Below, piece by piece: positions 9,685 through 23,463 of a stretch of DNA of 64,000 nucleotides. Origin of the DNA: Circinella minor (Eukaryota; Mucoromycota; Mucoromycetes; Mucorales; Lichtheimiaceae); the NCBI GenBank assembly GCA_016758965.1, contig JAEPRB010000046.1:124001-188000 (forward strand), given 5' to 3'. Position numbers and translations under genes: made by a program. A model generated the notes under the pieces. It searched no databases. It saw nothing but the letters and a program-made list of their open reading frames with translations, and was not told the origin of the DNA. Numbering within the stretch: the stretch's first letter is position 1; each line of letters opens with the position of its first letter.

Positions 9685-12600
9685 TTCTAGCCAAGCTCCA
9701 TAATCAAAGATTATTCCGAGCATCGTCATTCTTCTTAGCCTTAAACCTAAAGGCTTAACTAGTTTTTTTCTCAAATATAATGGTTGAGCTTAGTTACAAT
9801 AGTTGAGAGTTTTTTAGGGGTTGAGAACTTATTATTTTACCAAGTTACTATTATAATATAATTATTTATAATTTCTCTAACATTTTATTATCTATAATCT
9901 TTTAATTATTTACTATTTTATTAAAACATAATACTAAGACTTATCTTCTGATAATAACAAGAAGAGTATAATCAATAGCAGTGTTGGTAATATTTGCATT
10001 TCCGAGTATTGTATATAGCATCCTTTAATTGTATTGCTGAGGTATACAATATAATAATAATCTAATTCGATAATAAAAAATAAAATAAAATGACAACAAG
10101 TCCTTTGAAATAGTATTTATTCTTGAAAATAAGATAAAGATTATTATTCTATGCATAGTGGGTTATTTTATTTATATAAATTGTTTATCATGATAATTTA
10201 TTTCTGCTGGTATGTCATCTGAAGAATGTATCTTAAGTAATTTTATTTTAAGATATGGCAGCATTGCTCTCAAGAAGATCCTTTTAGCTCTTTCAGGGGT
10301 GTGATATTCCTGCCCACCATCAATAGTAAATAATAATACACACCAATTTAACTCAAACATAATATCGGTTACTTCTTTACTATACCACATCAAACAAATT
10401 ATACCAAATGAAACATATAATATAATAATAAGATACCAATCATAATCATATACCAATCATAATATAATATAATATAAAATTTATCATGTATCAAATATAT
10501 TGAAACTAAAACAACAAGTGAACGCATCATCATAGGATAGGAAATTATATACCAAAGAATATAAATAGACTTAAAATTAATAATATAAAGTTATCTTTAT
10601 CTTTTTATCTTGATACTTTATTCATAATAAAAGACCTAATTGATTCTCACAAGACTTATACTTTGTTATCCATTCCTATTTCTATCTACTTTTATCTTAC
10701 CTTATTTTTCTATACATATTTCCCATCCATACGACAAGGGGCAGGCTCCTTAGAATCTCCATTATTTTTACATTCTTAATTTCATAATACTAGAATTACA
10801 TCATTTTAGTGTTGATTGCTATTTTTTTGATCGCTATATGCTATTTTTCTATAAAAAGATTGGTGCGAAAGCTCAATGTTGATAAATGATAATAAAGTCC
10901 TATACTGCAGTGTTCTTCATGGATTGGATCGAATATGAAGATCATAATAATCTGGTTTCACATTCGCGACTGTAGATTAGAAATGGATACTGTGGATGTA
11001 GATGGTATACGGATTATGTGTATGTGTTCGTGTTTAGTAAAAATGTAGTCAATGTAAGAAGAACTGCTGTATTTTAACAAATCAAACAAGATAGGAAAGT
11101 AATCTTCAATAGCTTCTAGTTTATTTAAAAGGCAGGACAAAGTATTACCCAATGTAAAATTTGTCATAGTAGTTAATTCGCCTTTTTGCATACAAGTATG
11201 ATATAAAGGTCAAATCAATATATATATTATACTTTTTCATAAACATATAATAATAATTCTTATTATAATTTTAAGGACGTGCCAATAATAATATCGTGTG
11301 TAAAGATGTATAAATAGTTATAGTAAATGGAAAGTCCAGAATAAATATGACTCATAAAAATATTTTGGAGAGAGGAGGAAGTCATGATGCTTCGGTGCGA
11401 TATTCTGGTGCTCTTTTGTAAGTAACTTCTTTGAAAAAAAATGCAATTTACTACTTTGCAGATGTATCGGATGATCGGATCGGACACCCGGATGTCGGAT
11501 GAAATGTCAAACACTCGTTCTGTTGCCATCCATTTTTCAATTCCATGAGATGCTTCTCCCCACGCACTACCTTATAAATAAGTTTTATATCCTTTCGACC
11601 GAGCAAATTGGTAACAAATAGTAACCATATATTGAACTTCATCATGTCTTTTAATTTCAATATGTAAACAATATTAGTCCATTTTCCTGCCAGCCATTTT
11701 ACGTATAACAACGTTAGTAAAGATTGGTTTTTTACATCGAGCAAAGACTGTTGTTGTTAATGCTACTGCTAATAGCTTGGAAACAGTGGTGATAGCGGTT
11801 TTTATCACTGCTACTGCTGGTGGTGTGAGGGTAATGTTGATTGTTATGATTGTTGCTACTTCTTCTATGGTGTTGATGGTAAGAGGAATGATCTTCTTTG
11901 TTGTTGTCAGCATTTTGGTATATTATAGTTACTAGTCTTTCTGTGCCAACATAGTACCCAGACAATTCTTACTGGCTACTATATAAAAGATCGACAATAT
12001 AGCTCATATAGTAAGCACACGCTAATTCTTTACGCGAGTATGAATATAAATACATTATATAAAAGTAGAGCTAGTAACAAAAGATCAACAATTGATCGAT
12101 AATGTTAAGAAAAGAAAAAGCGCTATAGATCACGATCAATTGTTGGAAATCAATAAGAAACATTTTTATGTCAAATATATACTATAGAATGAAATAGCAA
12201 TAAAAAAACAGAAAAATATATAGCTTACATGGATAGTAGGTATAATAATTAGGAAGGAATCTACAACAGTGGAGAATTTCTCAGTGTTTGATAAAAGGTC
12301 TTGGGAGCAATAAGCTACCTTCAAGAATGTGTATTGTATATAAGTACGGTGTCATATTGCACAGATACATGAAAGTATCGATACCGAGAGTATGCTCAAC
12401 GACACGGTCCTAATGGTTAAATGCTAAATTTGGAACATATTAGCTATTACACCCAGTTAATGAAAAAAGTGCTCTATACAAATAATAGATTTAAAAAATT
12501 ATAGTTGCTTACCTAAGGATGATAAAGTATAAAGCATAAAAAAGAACGGCAGAGAGCATAAAAAGTAGAAGAGTGAAAAAAAAAAAACAAGAGCTGATAA

Positions 12601-12728
12601 TATATCAATGGGGTAACGCATAAGTTTTTCTTGTGTGACCAAATTTACGCCTTTGTTTTACTTTTACTGCGGTTTTTACATACAAACATACAAAACTATT
12701 TCTTTCATGATTATTTTCTTTGAAAAAA
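9685..12728. other. Gene-poor region with unrecognised minus-strand ORFs
   Basis: About 3 kb with no recognisable gene. Minus-strand open stretches occur at 10172-10456, 10958-11191, 11263-11529, 11451-11744 and 11732-11965. The last is rich in Asn/Ser/His, while the opposite strand there reads as a Val/Ile-rich hydrophobic stretch, so the composition comes from simple GTT/ACT-like repeats. None has a domain I recognise and I could not join them into one phase-consistent spliced gene. They could be decayed coding sequence or an orphan gene. The segment 11700-11900 is visibly less AT-rich than its surroundings. Confidence 0.3.
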
Positions 12729-14561
12729 ATGCCAGACTTTACATTGACTTTACCAGCTGAAATTGTCAGTAACATTTTCTCGTACCTTGACCAGGAGAAT
12801 TGTATAGATTGCATGTTGGTATGTAAACATTGGCACAATTTGTTTCCAAGTTACATTCATTCAACAAATGTTTGGAAAGACTTGACCATCTCTCCTGAAT
12901 CTTGGAATAAGATTAGCGATTCGGTGCTGAAATGCCTTGGTCCACACGTTAAAAATGTTTCTATCCAGTCTCAGGACACATGTATCGTATTAGAAAGTCT
13001 TGATAGAAAACGATGCGGAATAAAATCTCTTGGTAAGAAAAAAGAAGGCCATCAGTTCATTATTGTTGAATAATAACTAGACTGTGCTCTTTATGCAGAC
13101 TTTTAACAGCAATTACTGGCTTTGATAATGATAGATATATACGATCACCAAATTCCTTTGAAAAGATATGGTCGAACGGTCACGGATGATGATATTAATC
13201 TACCCGTATCAATCTCGGAATTCTCGCATACACTAACTAAATTGTTCATCCATTCACATACAGCAGACATTTCATTAACATTGCTGTTGGATTATTTGCC
13301 AGCATTGACACACCTTTCAGTAACGTTCGAATACAAAGCCCATAATTCATTGCATTCTACAGAAAGCATCGATAGCAACACGTCACCACGCAACAGCATT
13401 AAAAATCTGATTTATTTGCGATTGGATAATACGTTCAACTTTGATCGTCGCATTTGCCCAGTGTTATATCGGTGCCCAAATCTCCGTTTCTTGATGATAC
13501 CATCCGATATTAGGCAAGATGAAATACGTGACTTACCGACACAATGTCTTTATACTGCTCTTCATATTTGTCCACGAATTAATTACATACTTATGAATGT
13601 CGAACCATTAGAAGGTAGTCAAATGAAGCAATGGTTACAATTATCCAAAAAGCAAATCCATTGGAATGATGGTGACAAGAAAGATATCATCGCAAAGATG
13701 ATTGATGACCAGCAAGAAAAAGAGGGTGTTAAACTGGTACGAGGATTTGTATTTGGTGCAACTGACCAAGATGAGTTGACAAAAACCTTTCCGCTATTGG
13801 AAAATTCACGATCCTGGCTGGAATATTTACGGATTGAATGTATCAATACTGGATTAAATGATCTTTTAACAAAAAAAATATTTCCTCAACTCAAAGCACT
13901 GGAAATTTTTGGCTTATTATTTACAAGCGAAGAATGGATAGATATCCTTCACGGCCATCCACAGTTGGAACACTTGGAAACAGAACTATGGTTTCAAGCA
14001 TCGGAAGAATTGGATAGCGTAATCGAAGTGATTGGCAAATTGGAACGATTAAAACGGCTTGTATTGTACTGTCCTACAATAAGCACACTTCCAGAAATTG
14101 TTAGTAAAAAAATCTATTTGCTTTGTCGATCAAGAAACCAGTTGGAGACTTTGGAATTGCCTGGGTTTCCGGTTTCCGATAAAGACTTACTTTGTTTATT
14201 GGTAGGATTACCTAAATTGCGGGCTTTATATTTGAGTGGAAGCAACCAAACTTTAACTGAGGATGGATTAATTGCGTTTGCAAATAGGCTCAGAAAGAAA
14301 GAGAAATCGATGATGGGAACTATACAATGCTTGGATTTACATAATATCGAGGGGGTTACCAATAAAGTATTGGAACATTTGGGAATGATTGAAAATTTGA
14401 CTGTACTACGTATTACAAGTAACAAGAATATCTCTGATACAGGAATTGCTGCTTATTTTGGTCTGCAAAATAATAGTAGCAGAGTTCACAAGAAGAAAAA
14501 GGTTGAAGTGGATCGATGTCCCGGAATTTCTAAGAAAAATACTTTAGTTTCTCCCTTTTAA
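12729..14561 (+). CDS. F-box/leucine-rich-repeat protein with a frame break
   Basis: The N-terminus is a clear F-box: LTLPAEIVSNIFSYL, then LVCKHWHNLF and VWKDLTIS (residues ~4-55). F-boxes bind Skp1 and present substrates to SCF ubiquitin ligases. Exon 1 ends at a strong G|GTAAGA donor at 13032 after RCGIKSL. The second block (to 14561) is LRR-like, with repeated patterns such as LTHLSVTFEY, LKALEIFGLLF, LKRLVLYCPTI, LRALYLSGSNQTLTEDGL and LRITSNKNISDTGIAAY. The acceptor at 13109 keeps frame only for ITGFDNDRYIRSPNSFEKIW, which then hits TGA at 13188; the long LRR frame is offset by one base. Either there is a one-base indel (pseudogene or assembly error) or an unusual splice. The substrate is not predictable. 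Confidence 0.75.
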
Positions 14562-17500
14562 GTGGATGTTTGTAAACAAATCTGTAAAATTTACAAGGCT
14601 TGATCTTCTTTTTTATTGCTATCGCCTATGTATGTACCTTATTGCATTATTGCATAATATCTGTGAAAGTCCACATCTAATATATGCAGGCTAAATACAA
14701 ATAATAAACCTTTTATTTCTTACAAATGAGAGTTTTTAATTAAAAGGTCATGCACGCGTGAAAGTTTTCTTTATAGCTTTTTTTAAGCAGACATTCGATT
14801 ATGTATAAGAATTAATTAATGTTTCTTCTCTTAACGTAGCATAATAAATATAACGAGTAAGAGAAAGAAAAAGAAAGGTAACATTATTGGTTTAATTTTG
14901 TGGCCGGCAAAAATTATTTATTTGGAAGGAACACCGTCATGTATTCCGGCAGTTATCAACAAACATATACCTCACAACACAAATGAGAAGGATTCATATG
15001 TTTAGTGAACAGAATTTCTATAGAATAAAATTCAATCTGATAAAAATCTTATTATTCAAATAGTTACTAATAGTAATACCAAAGCAGGTAAAGATTAAGA
15101 GAGCGACACTTATTTTTTCAGGAAAACACTTGAAACTTTGCTCTTCACATGATACCATTGTCTTGTGTTCAAAATCTCACAATTTAAAGAGAAAAGTCAA
15201 TGGATGATCTATAAGTAAACAGCATAATCATGAAGCTAAATAATGTTTTAATTTATTAGTGGGAGGATTTGATGACAATGGTGAAAAGCCTTGCTGTTTA
15301 TTTCTATGTGTGTACTGAGCAATTACAATTTTATTACTGTACACCCACAAATACCATATATACAAAAAAGAGAATGTGTAATAGCTAGAAATCTTTTCAG
15401 TAAGGAAAAGGTTGAACTGGTTGAAGAAAAACATAATAGTAGGGGAATAGAATGCTTTATAGAGTATCTCGCACAAAAACAAATGATTATAAGAATCAGG
15501 AATAATTAATCTAACAATCTTTTGCATATGTGTTAGAGCTTTGATATATTTATTTTTTATAGAGAAACAACAAAAATCAAATTCTTAAAAACATTAATGA
15601 TGTCTGATATAACTTTTTTCTCCCTTCTTAATAAATATTTTTTATTGGTAAGAAAAAAATAGATTATACTTGTAAGGTTTTTCTTCAAAAAACATTTAAA
15701 AGAAAGAAGCAGCTTCATCCTATTAATTGAACATATAGGCCATCATAGTCGTGGTTTATTAATAGATATATTTTATCGATAAAACGATAATTTTTTTTAT
15801 TATGTTTGTCTTCTTCACCAATGTATGTTTCGATTGCTTTTGACGTATTACAAAACAGGCTAAAAAAAGCCATGTTGTTTGCATGATAACAAATCATGTT
15901 CTGCCATTCTCTTGATCCCTGTTTCAAATATAATCAAAATTTTTCTTCAGTAATCTAAAATATAATATATAAAAATGAATAATAGATTACTTTTATACCA
16001 ACATATCATTAATAAAGTAAAATTTCAAAGTAGGAATCTATGAAATAACTACTACGAGGTGCCTTTTTATTTTTCCTTTCTACAGACCTTTATCATTTGG
16101 ATACTGTGGATACCAGCTTGTATTTACTTTCCAGTTAGTCATTCTTAATACTTCGTGCACATCGTCAAATGTTAGCAGTCTATCAGCTTACGATAGATTG
16201 AATGATATTTGAGTTACGTTAATGTATAAAAATAAAAGAAAGTATTAGTATATTATTTCAACAACTATGATGTAGTTCTTCCCACAATCTTTGTTTTTTG
16301 TATATATCTATTGCTTTGATACAGCTCCTTTGGTAAGGGCTTGTCTTCGAGTCGTATTGATTATATCCACCAAGTTAAATAAAAAAATAGAATGATTATA
16401 TAGATATTAATGATATATAACAACACGATATCAATTAATTCCTTTATTTGTATTATTATTATTGTAGTATCACCAATTGTATAGCATAGATACCAAATCA
16501 TTAACGAACTATATCGCTTGCCCTCCAGTTGTTAGTCCTATAAAACTCCCTTATCCTTACCCCCAACCAAGTATATTATATGTATTTATAATATAAAAGT
16601 AAAATAAAGTAACCTATTCTGTAAACATTTGTATAATATCAACAAGTAATTTCTATTGTGTTGCTAGGAAAGAGTGAAAAAAGAAATGTCAAAAGGAAGA
16701 TTTTTTTTTAAAAAAGAAGAGTAGTTTATCGCTGAGAAAAGAAAGGATGCAAAAAAGAATGTAAAAAATTAATGTCAAAAAAAAAGAAGAGTAATACTTG
16801 CTTCAATTCAATGTTGGGAGGGAAGAGAAAGTGCAAATAGGGATGCAGAAAGACCAAGTGATTGAAAGTACACACTGTAAAAAAAAGCTTATATGCAAAA
16901 AAATCAATAAGTGTACACAAAAAATAATCCCCAGTGCGCAGTTAATAATAATAATAATTATAATGTGCAAAAATAGTCTAAAATTTCAGTACTGTAAGAC
17001 CACATATAATTAGATTAAAATGTACAAGCTCAACATATGACAGCTCATATCAATGTAGCTTAGTTGTTTCAAGATATAGTCTTACATCAATATGAAAAGG
17101 TTAGGGTAAGATTTAAAAATTTTTGTGTTTATTAGAATGGAAGACCACAGTAGCCGGGGCTTATGAGCATGTGGTCAGTTTTCTTTCCATACATTATAGA
17201 TATTACACAGTAGCAAAATGATATACGACCTTCTAATCAAGTACTTGTACTTGTAATTATACTTCTCTATCTATTATATCACTATTCTACTTTTAATAGC
17301 CTTATATCTTATTAAAACTAAAATACAGGAGTTAATACTACATGATACTTTGAATAACAAATAACATTGCTCTACAAGCCAACTGATTACTTTTATGCAT
17401 TTGGCCTGTTGTAGTTCGTAAATTGTAACCTGGTTAATTAAAACTGTTATCAACATTGAATAAATATTAATAAGATTAATATGAATAAACGTATATAGTA

Positions 17501-17674
17501 ATAACAAAAAGTATTATTGATTAAAAAGTCAAAATAGACATGGAAAGATGTGAAGAATTGCTTCAGTATACAATATAGTGTAACTAATATTAAATAGAAA
17601 ACCGATGATATAGTATTATAATGCCTTACAAAAAAAAAATCTTATACTTTATGTATCAGATATTTTTTCTCCTT
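14562..17674. other. Gene-poor AT-rich region
   Basis: About 3.1 kb between the F-box gene and the 3' end of the MFS gene. Short ORFs at 15291-15509 (+) and 15715-15927 (-) have no recognisable motif. No transposon ends, tRNA or structured RNA were identified. Confidence 0.4.
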
Positions 17675-20117
17675 TCATAGTTTATAAATAAAGTTCTTGT
17701 CCTGCATATCAGTCAGGTCCAAAGTAACGTCTGTCTCTTTTTCCGGTAGATTTGCAAGTCGTTTTTTATTTTCCTTGGCCATAACGAAACGCATGACAAG
17801 ATAGGATGCAATAGCAACGGCATTACCAATACAGAAGCCAGTCATAGCACCCACATATCTTGGGGCTATATATATTAAAATTGCAAGAAAAAAATGAAAT
17901 AGAGTTATTATCAACAAATAATACTATTACTTGCTTATAATAATAATAATAATAATCAATGCTTTTATTACACGTTACCTTCCCTCTCCAACATTACAAG
18001 AGGGCCAACGAAACTTCCCAATGTGTAGAACATCACAAAGGCTCCGTTATAAAAGATTTTTTTACTATAGCTAGATATATATATTGTGTTTAAAATAATA
18101 ATATTAATTCACTCTATATATATAATCAAAAGTTTGGAATATATATGAAATGATTGTTCATTTACCCGGACACATTGCTCCCAATTGTAGTAATCAACAA
18201 ACTATGGCCAGCAGTAAGCATCCACGATATATAAAACCCTGCTAATTTTGCAGAACCCTCTTTAACTACCGCAAGAATAATGCAGCCAGTCAAACTTAAA
18301 GTGGACATAAAAGCTCCAGTATAACAAATTTGACCTGTACGACGCGCTACAATAGTGGCAAATAGTACGCCTAGCAATGAAGCTGTACCAGCAGGTGCTT
18401 TGAGAAGAATAGATTCTCCAGGCTATATATATTATATATGTAAACGAGTATATAAGAGTTAGGTTGTAACTTTTATATTATACTAATAATAAAGGTTTAT
18501 TAGAGCAATCTTAAGATAAAATTTGGGTACTATTATACATACAGAAAAGTTACCAAGTTGGTTGATGAATTGCGCACTAAACACTTGAAGTGCTCCATTT
18601 TGCATATTCAAACCCATAGCTGCAAGACATATACAATAAAATCGTATTTCCTTCAATGATTCAAGCATTTGTCCCCATTTAAGTTTTCGATGACGTAGTA
18701 CTGCATTATCTTTCATTCGTTCATTACAAATAATCTTTTCTTCTTTGGTTAATCGCAACATCCAATGTTTGGAACTATCAACCAAAAAGAAAAAACAAAG
18801 TGCACCTAGAAGAATTGTCATCGCACCGAATATAAGATGGTTCCTGTTTTGTTTATATATATATTATATTGTGCATAGTTAGTAATAATTTAGTTGGAAG
18901 GAGCACCAATTTTGTTGTCCTTCATCTTTTAAGAACGACAACAAGCGCAGGAAGATAAAAAAATTATTTATATATTCTCCTTGTCTTTTATTCTCACTCT
19001 ATCATTAAAGTTGATATTTTATTAAATAATAACGTACCAGCGCCACATCATAATCCCCCGTTGATGACCCATTTCTGAAACACCAAAAGCTACTACTGCT
19101 CCAAAGATTGAACCAAATCCACTTCCCATTGTTACAGCGCCATACATGGTCGTTTGCTCAGACCTCCTAAACAGTGTGTTGACAATGAGATATACACTAA
19201 AGAAAAGAATAGAATAAAAATTATTTTCTACTCCATGTAATGTAAAGTTCTTCCTGCTTTGAAAATGTGTCGTATTTTTTTTTATTTTCTTCTTTATTTT
19301 ATGTCTTCTTGTGCTTCTCACTTGACTATATATATTTACCTGGGCATAGCAGTTCCTTCTAAGAGGCCTAATAAAAAGCGCATAACTATAAGCTGTGAAA
19401 AGTTGTTGCAGAAACTGGTTCCAAGCATGACCTAATATTAGAATATTGACAACATTTATTGTTAACTGTATATACGAGTATATATATATATATATCAAGC
19501 CAGCTAAGAGCAAAAAAAAAAATGAGGTATATAGTCACAGTGCTTACTAGTCCCCAAAGAAAAATACAGATACTCAAGTAATGACCAACGGGAACCTTCT
19601 GAAGCATAATATTGTTAATTGGTTGACACACTAGATGGCCAATGAAAAACATAGAACCAAGCCAGCTGAATTGTGTTCCAGTTAATTCAACATCTTCATA
19701 AATACCAAGTACTGCTGATACACTCAATGCAGCTTTGTCTGCAAACTAGTAAATAGTATATCATATAGTTTAATTAGTTTCTAAATGCTTACGTATATAT
19801 ATATATATACATGGGCGTTATAATAGTAAAAAAAAACGCCATAATATAGTATATATGTATAGTACCTGCAATATAAGAATCCAACATACAAACGGCATTA
19901 ATGTAAACTGAATCTTCTTGACAAGTTTCTTTTCTGCTTCAGATTTAACGAATGGTTTTCGGAAGCCGTTTGCTTTTTCAGTATCTATGTCACCACCAAT
20001 ATTTGAAGACTTATTCGAGGAAGTATCACCATCTGTCATTTTTTTCTCTTTGTCAACTATAGCATGCTCTGTATATGTTGTTTTTAACACTTCTACTTTT
20101 TCGTTATTATTGTTCAT
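17675..20117 (-). CDS. MFS transporter, allantoate/anion:cation symporter type
   Basis: Eight phase-consistent exons (19866-20117, 19548-19745, 19340-19431, 19038-19196, 18543-18843, 18166-18422, 17976-18064, 17675-17865) encode 512 aa. A polar ~75-residue cytosolic N-tail (Asn run, Lys/Glu-rich) precedes the first membrane segment (FTLMPFVCWILIL). Signature blocks of the ACS family (Dal5, Tna1, Vht1, Fen2) follow: FADKAALSVSAVLGIYED, FSWLGSMFFIGHLVCQPINN, MRFLLGLLEGTAMP, then YGAVTMGSGFGSIFGAVVA and the central cytosolic loop LTKEEKIICNERMKDN. The late half has LLGVLFATIVARRTGQ and YVGAMTGFCIGNAVAIASYL. These are proton symporters for vitamins, allantoate or organic anions at the plasma membrane; the substrate is not predictable. 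Length is normal for the family. Confidence 0.92.
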
Positions 20118-22358
20118 AATGTTGCTCTATATCTTGTAGTAATATAATATATGTGTGGGTGCAACTTTCTTTATAATTACTTTTTTTTTGCCAGAAAACT
20201 AATAATAGATAATAATTATAACAAAATGATGAAGAGAATGATGATAATCCTGAGAGACAGAAAATTTTTAATTCTTTTTATAAAAGTAAAATAAAAAATT
20301 TATTGTCTACGAAAACTACAATATTATAATGTATCGTTCTCAGAGACAATAGCTTCTGACATAATTTATCATGTAAAACTTTCTCATGTGCAAATATACT
20401 CCCAAAATAACAGTTGCCGTGCTGCTGGTGATTTTGTAGTGTTTTGAAGAGGAGTCATACTTCGAAGCTAGCTAATGAAAGCAGAACGTTGGGAGTAATA
20501 ATGTAATTTGATGCTTTCTGCTGCTGTTAAGCTTTAGTAATTTTTTTTTCACATACAAAGCTGCTTAGTTCACACTGTGCGTGGGGAGCAAAATAAAAAA
20601 AAAATACACGCTGTCAAAAACACACAGATGATTCATACGATCAAGTTTTGTTTTCAAACTCTTTTGTACACTTTTATTTGAATGAGACTCTCTACAGCAT
20701 ACATTTCCCACTTTATTGATAGTATGTATATACTATATAATGTCAAGGTAAATAGTTGTTGTGGCGGGTGTACGACAATTGATGCATAATTTTATAGCTA
20801 TTAGTACATTGTTAAAAGTAGTAACTAAAAAAAACATGAATAAAAAAAGCGTTTTTTTTTATTACTTGCACGGCTACCAAACAATTGGTATATTAAATTT
20901 TAAATCTCGATCGCATTTTAGAAATTTACATTTTTATGCAACAAAAAGCAACTGCAAGATTGTGATGTGGTACAAAAACGAAACCGATATAGAGAGCTTT
21001 GCATCCTGGGAAATGCTGATCTCCATTCTAGGCATAAAATAATAATCATCATAGTCAGCCTTACTCCCATTATGCCTATTTGACTGAGCGTGTCAATTCT
21101 CCACATTGTTTACTTTGTCTCACGAGTTATCTTTGAATCTACTTTTATTTATTTTTCAATCATCGCGTGGAACCGAATGTTCTGCTGCTACTATTATGAA
21201 TCGTGCAGTAGTATCCATAGTTTCCACTCTCTCTCTCTCTCACACACAAACACAATAGTGCTAATGCATCACTTTTTTTTTATGTGTTTGTTATTTTCAT
21301 TACTCATTACTCATCCATCCATACTATGTTGTATTCTCACTCTCTTCAACATCAAACTATAAATATGCTATTGCAAGTAAGCCTATATCCTATATTAGGA
21401 AGCAGAATATAATCCAACATCCAGATTGTGTAGCGATAATTAGGACACAACAAACATTTTATAATCTAATTATAAGATTATCTATGTAGTATAACTTTAA
21501 TTAATTAACATTATATATTTGTACGGGGTAGTAGATGTCAAAGCAAAAAGAAAACTTGACGATAATCATTATTATTATTACAATGTTATTGGCTAAAGAG
21601 TACACAGGTAATGTATGTAATTTCTTAAATATTTACCCCACAAAGTGTTAAAGAATAAATGATTATTGAAGATTAGTAAAACTTGTTAAATTGCTGAAAA
21701 AAATAATACAAAAGTTGTGTTCCATTGTGCACATGTAGGTAGTTATCGTGAGTATACCCCGCTATTAGAGCAACATCATGTGCAATATTCACGCGATAAA
21801 ATGATATCCACTAAAAAAAATAAAAAAACCATCAACTGTTATCTTTATATAAGACCAGTAAAAATGAATTGGATCCATTCATAATACTATAAATATTAGA
21901 ATTATTACGATATTCTATCATTTTTCCATCCTTGTACAAAAGAGAGTTTTTGATTCGGATTTATGTATATGGTTGTATGTTATTACGTTTATAATTATCA
22001 GCCACACATGATAGTGTAATAACTAGAATTACAGACACAAGTAGCTTTTGTAAATTATATTTTTGTTTATATCTGGCTCATTGAAATCTAATCAGTATAG
22101 TCGGGAGAGTTCACGAAGTTTTTAATATTCAGTTGTTGCAAAAAAAAAGATACATGGTCATTTTATAATACACTGGGAGAAAAAGTATTATAGACATATT
22201 AACAACTCTTTATTCGTTCAAAACATTTTGAGCTCTACGTATAAAGATTCTCGTTTTCATTTTTTATTTAAATCTTAATTATTGGTATTGTTGTAATTGA
22301 TGAATAAAAATAAACAAAACGGGATACCCATTGAAAGAAATTATTTATGCGATTCTTA
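20118..22358. other. Intergenic region, no gene seen
   Basis: About 2.2 kb holding the MFS promoter side. It includes a CT/CA-rich simple stretch near 21228-21255. ORFs at 20761-21042 and 21090-21362 are AT-driven and hydrophobic or low-complexity, and I do not support them as genes. Confidence 0.4.
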
Positions 22359-23114
22359 TTAGTTTGTGGTTTCACTGGGGACTATATACGTTTATCACAA
22401 AATAACATTAATCAGAATTAGTCAATTTATATTTATAATAATATCTAAAATAATTAAACAAAACTTACATCCAATAACACCACAAGCAAGACGAGTACCA
22501 GCATTACCAGTGGTCTTAGAATCGGGGCTATCACCTTGACCGAGATCATCTTCACCGGAGTGCAAAACAACACCACGGCTATATATATATATATATTGCG
22601 TGTTATGTCAGTTTTTCATAGAATATCATGAATAGGCAAAATAAAATGAAAATATATGCAGCAGCTCGAAAGTAATAAAAGCTTACCCAATGATCGAATG
22701 AGGGCCAAGCAAGTTAACATTTTCCATGTTCAACTTGAAAATGGCTGTACCATCTTCACCAACTTCAACGTTACCAAAGTCACCAACGTGACGGATTTTA
22801 TCAGTGGGACCCCCATGAGTATGGTTGAATGGATTATAATGTCCACCCAAGGAATCACAACCTACATATTATTTTTACATAATATTTTAGAATATTATGT
22901 ACAGTATAAAATAGACCGTGAGAGAGTGAGAGAGGATATAATTACCATTGGTCAAATCGCCATATTGGTGAACATGTAAGCCATGCTTTCCAGGAGGGAC
23001 ACCAGTAAGATTGGCAAAGATAGCAGTAGAATCATTAGGTCCGCATTGATGGAAAGAAACGTAACCAAAGACTGCAGCAGCAGCACCTTGTAAGACAGCG
23101 ATAGCGTTAACCAT
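22359..23114 (-). CDS. SOD1: Cu/Zn superoxide dismutase
   Basis: Four exons (22946-23114, 22687-22861, 22469-22578, 22359-22381) give 158 aa, the normal cytosolic SOD1 size. Diagnostic elements are [12 protein letters not shown] (copper-ligand histidines), [18 protein letters not shown] (disulfide Cys and metal-binding His), HVGDFGNVE, and [15 protein letters not shown] followed by [13 protein letters not shown], the C-terminal signature with the active-site His region and second disulfide Cys. The final exon is only 23 nt and yields the tail FPSETTN. The enzyme dismutates superoxide to O2 and H2O2 in cytosol and intermembrane space. No signal peptide is present, so this is not an extracellular form. 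The promoter lies in 23115-23280 or beyond. Confidence 0.97.
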
Positions 23115-23280
23115 TATTTTAAGTTATTATATAGAACACGTCCGTATACACACACCAAGAAAAAAAAAGAAAAGAGCAAATAATAATGTCATCGCTTTAT
23201 CTCCTCTTTATATAAATAACTTGAGTTTTTTTTTATTTCCAAAGGTGACACAATATTTTTTTTTCTTCTATGAATATTTT

Positions 23281-23463
23281 CTAAGGTGAGTTTTGTAAAG
23301 CAGCATATATTACATCAAAAGTAACATATCCTGTTTCGGCATTATCATTATTTATACGATGATAAGTGAACTTTCTGATCCCCGCGGCGAAAATTTTTCT
23401 CGTATTATTAGTATAACGAACTGAACATCCCCAACCTGTTATGTAATAAAGCGCATAACTCAT
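23281..23463 (-). CDS. Small unrecognised ORF upstream of SOD1
   Basis: 60-codon ORF starting at the ATG at 23463 and ending in TAG. The predicted peptide includes YITGWGCSVRYTNNT, FAAGIRKFTYHRINN and YVTFDVIYAALQNSP. Its composition is balanced and it lacks the low complexity of chance ORFs here. No domain is recognised. It could be a small gene, an exon of a larger unannotated gene, or chance. It lies 167 bp upstream of the SOD1 start on the same strand. Confidence 0.25.
   Translation of the reverse strand: MSYALYYITGWGCSVRYTNNTRKIFAAGIRKFTYHRINNDNAETGYVTFDVIYAALQNSP

Noticed and set aside
11720..11935. Plus-strand hydrophobic Val/Ile-rich frame
   Set aside because: It lacks an ATG at a sensible position and arises from trinucleotide-like composition that also makes the opposite strand Asn/Ser-rich; a membrane protein is not supported.
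20640..20730. Second possible copy of the CACTA-like right end (TTTTGTACACTTTTATTTGA)
   Set aside because: It shares only short A/T-rich words with the element end and has no opposite end or target duplication.
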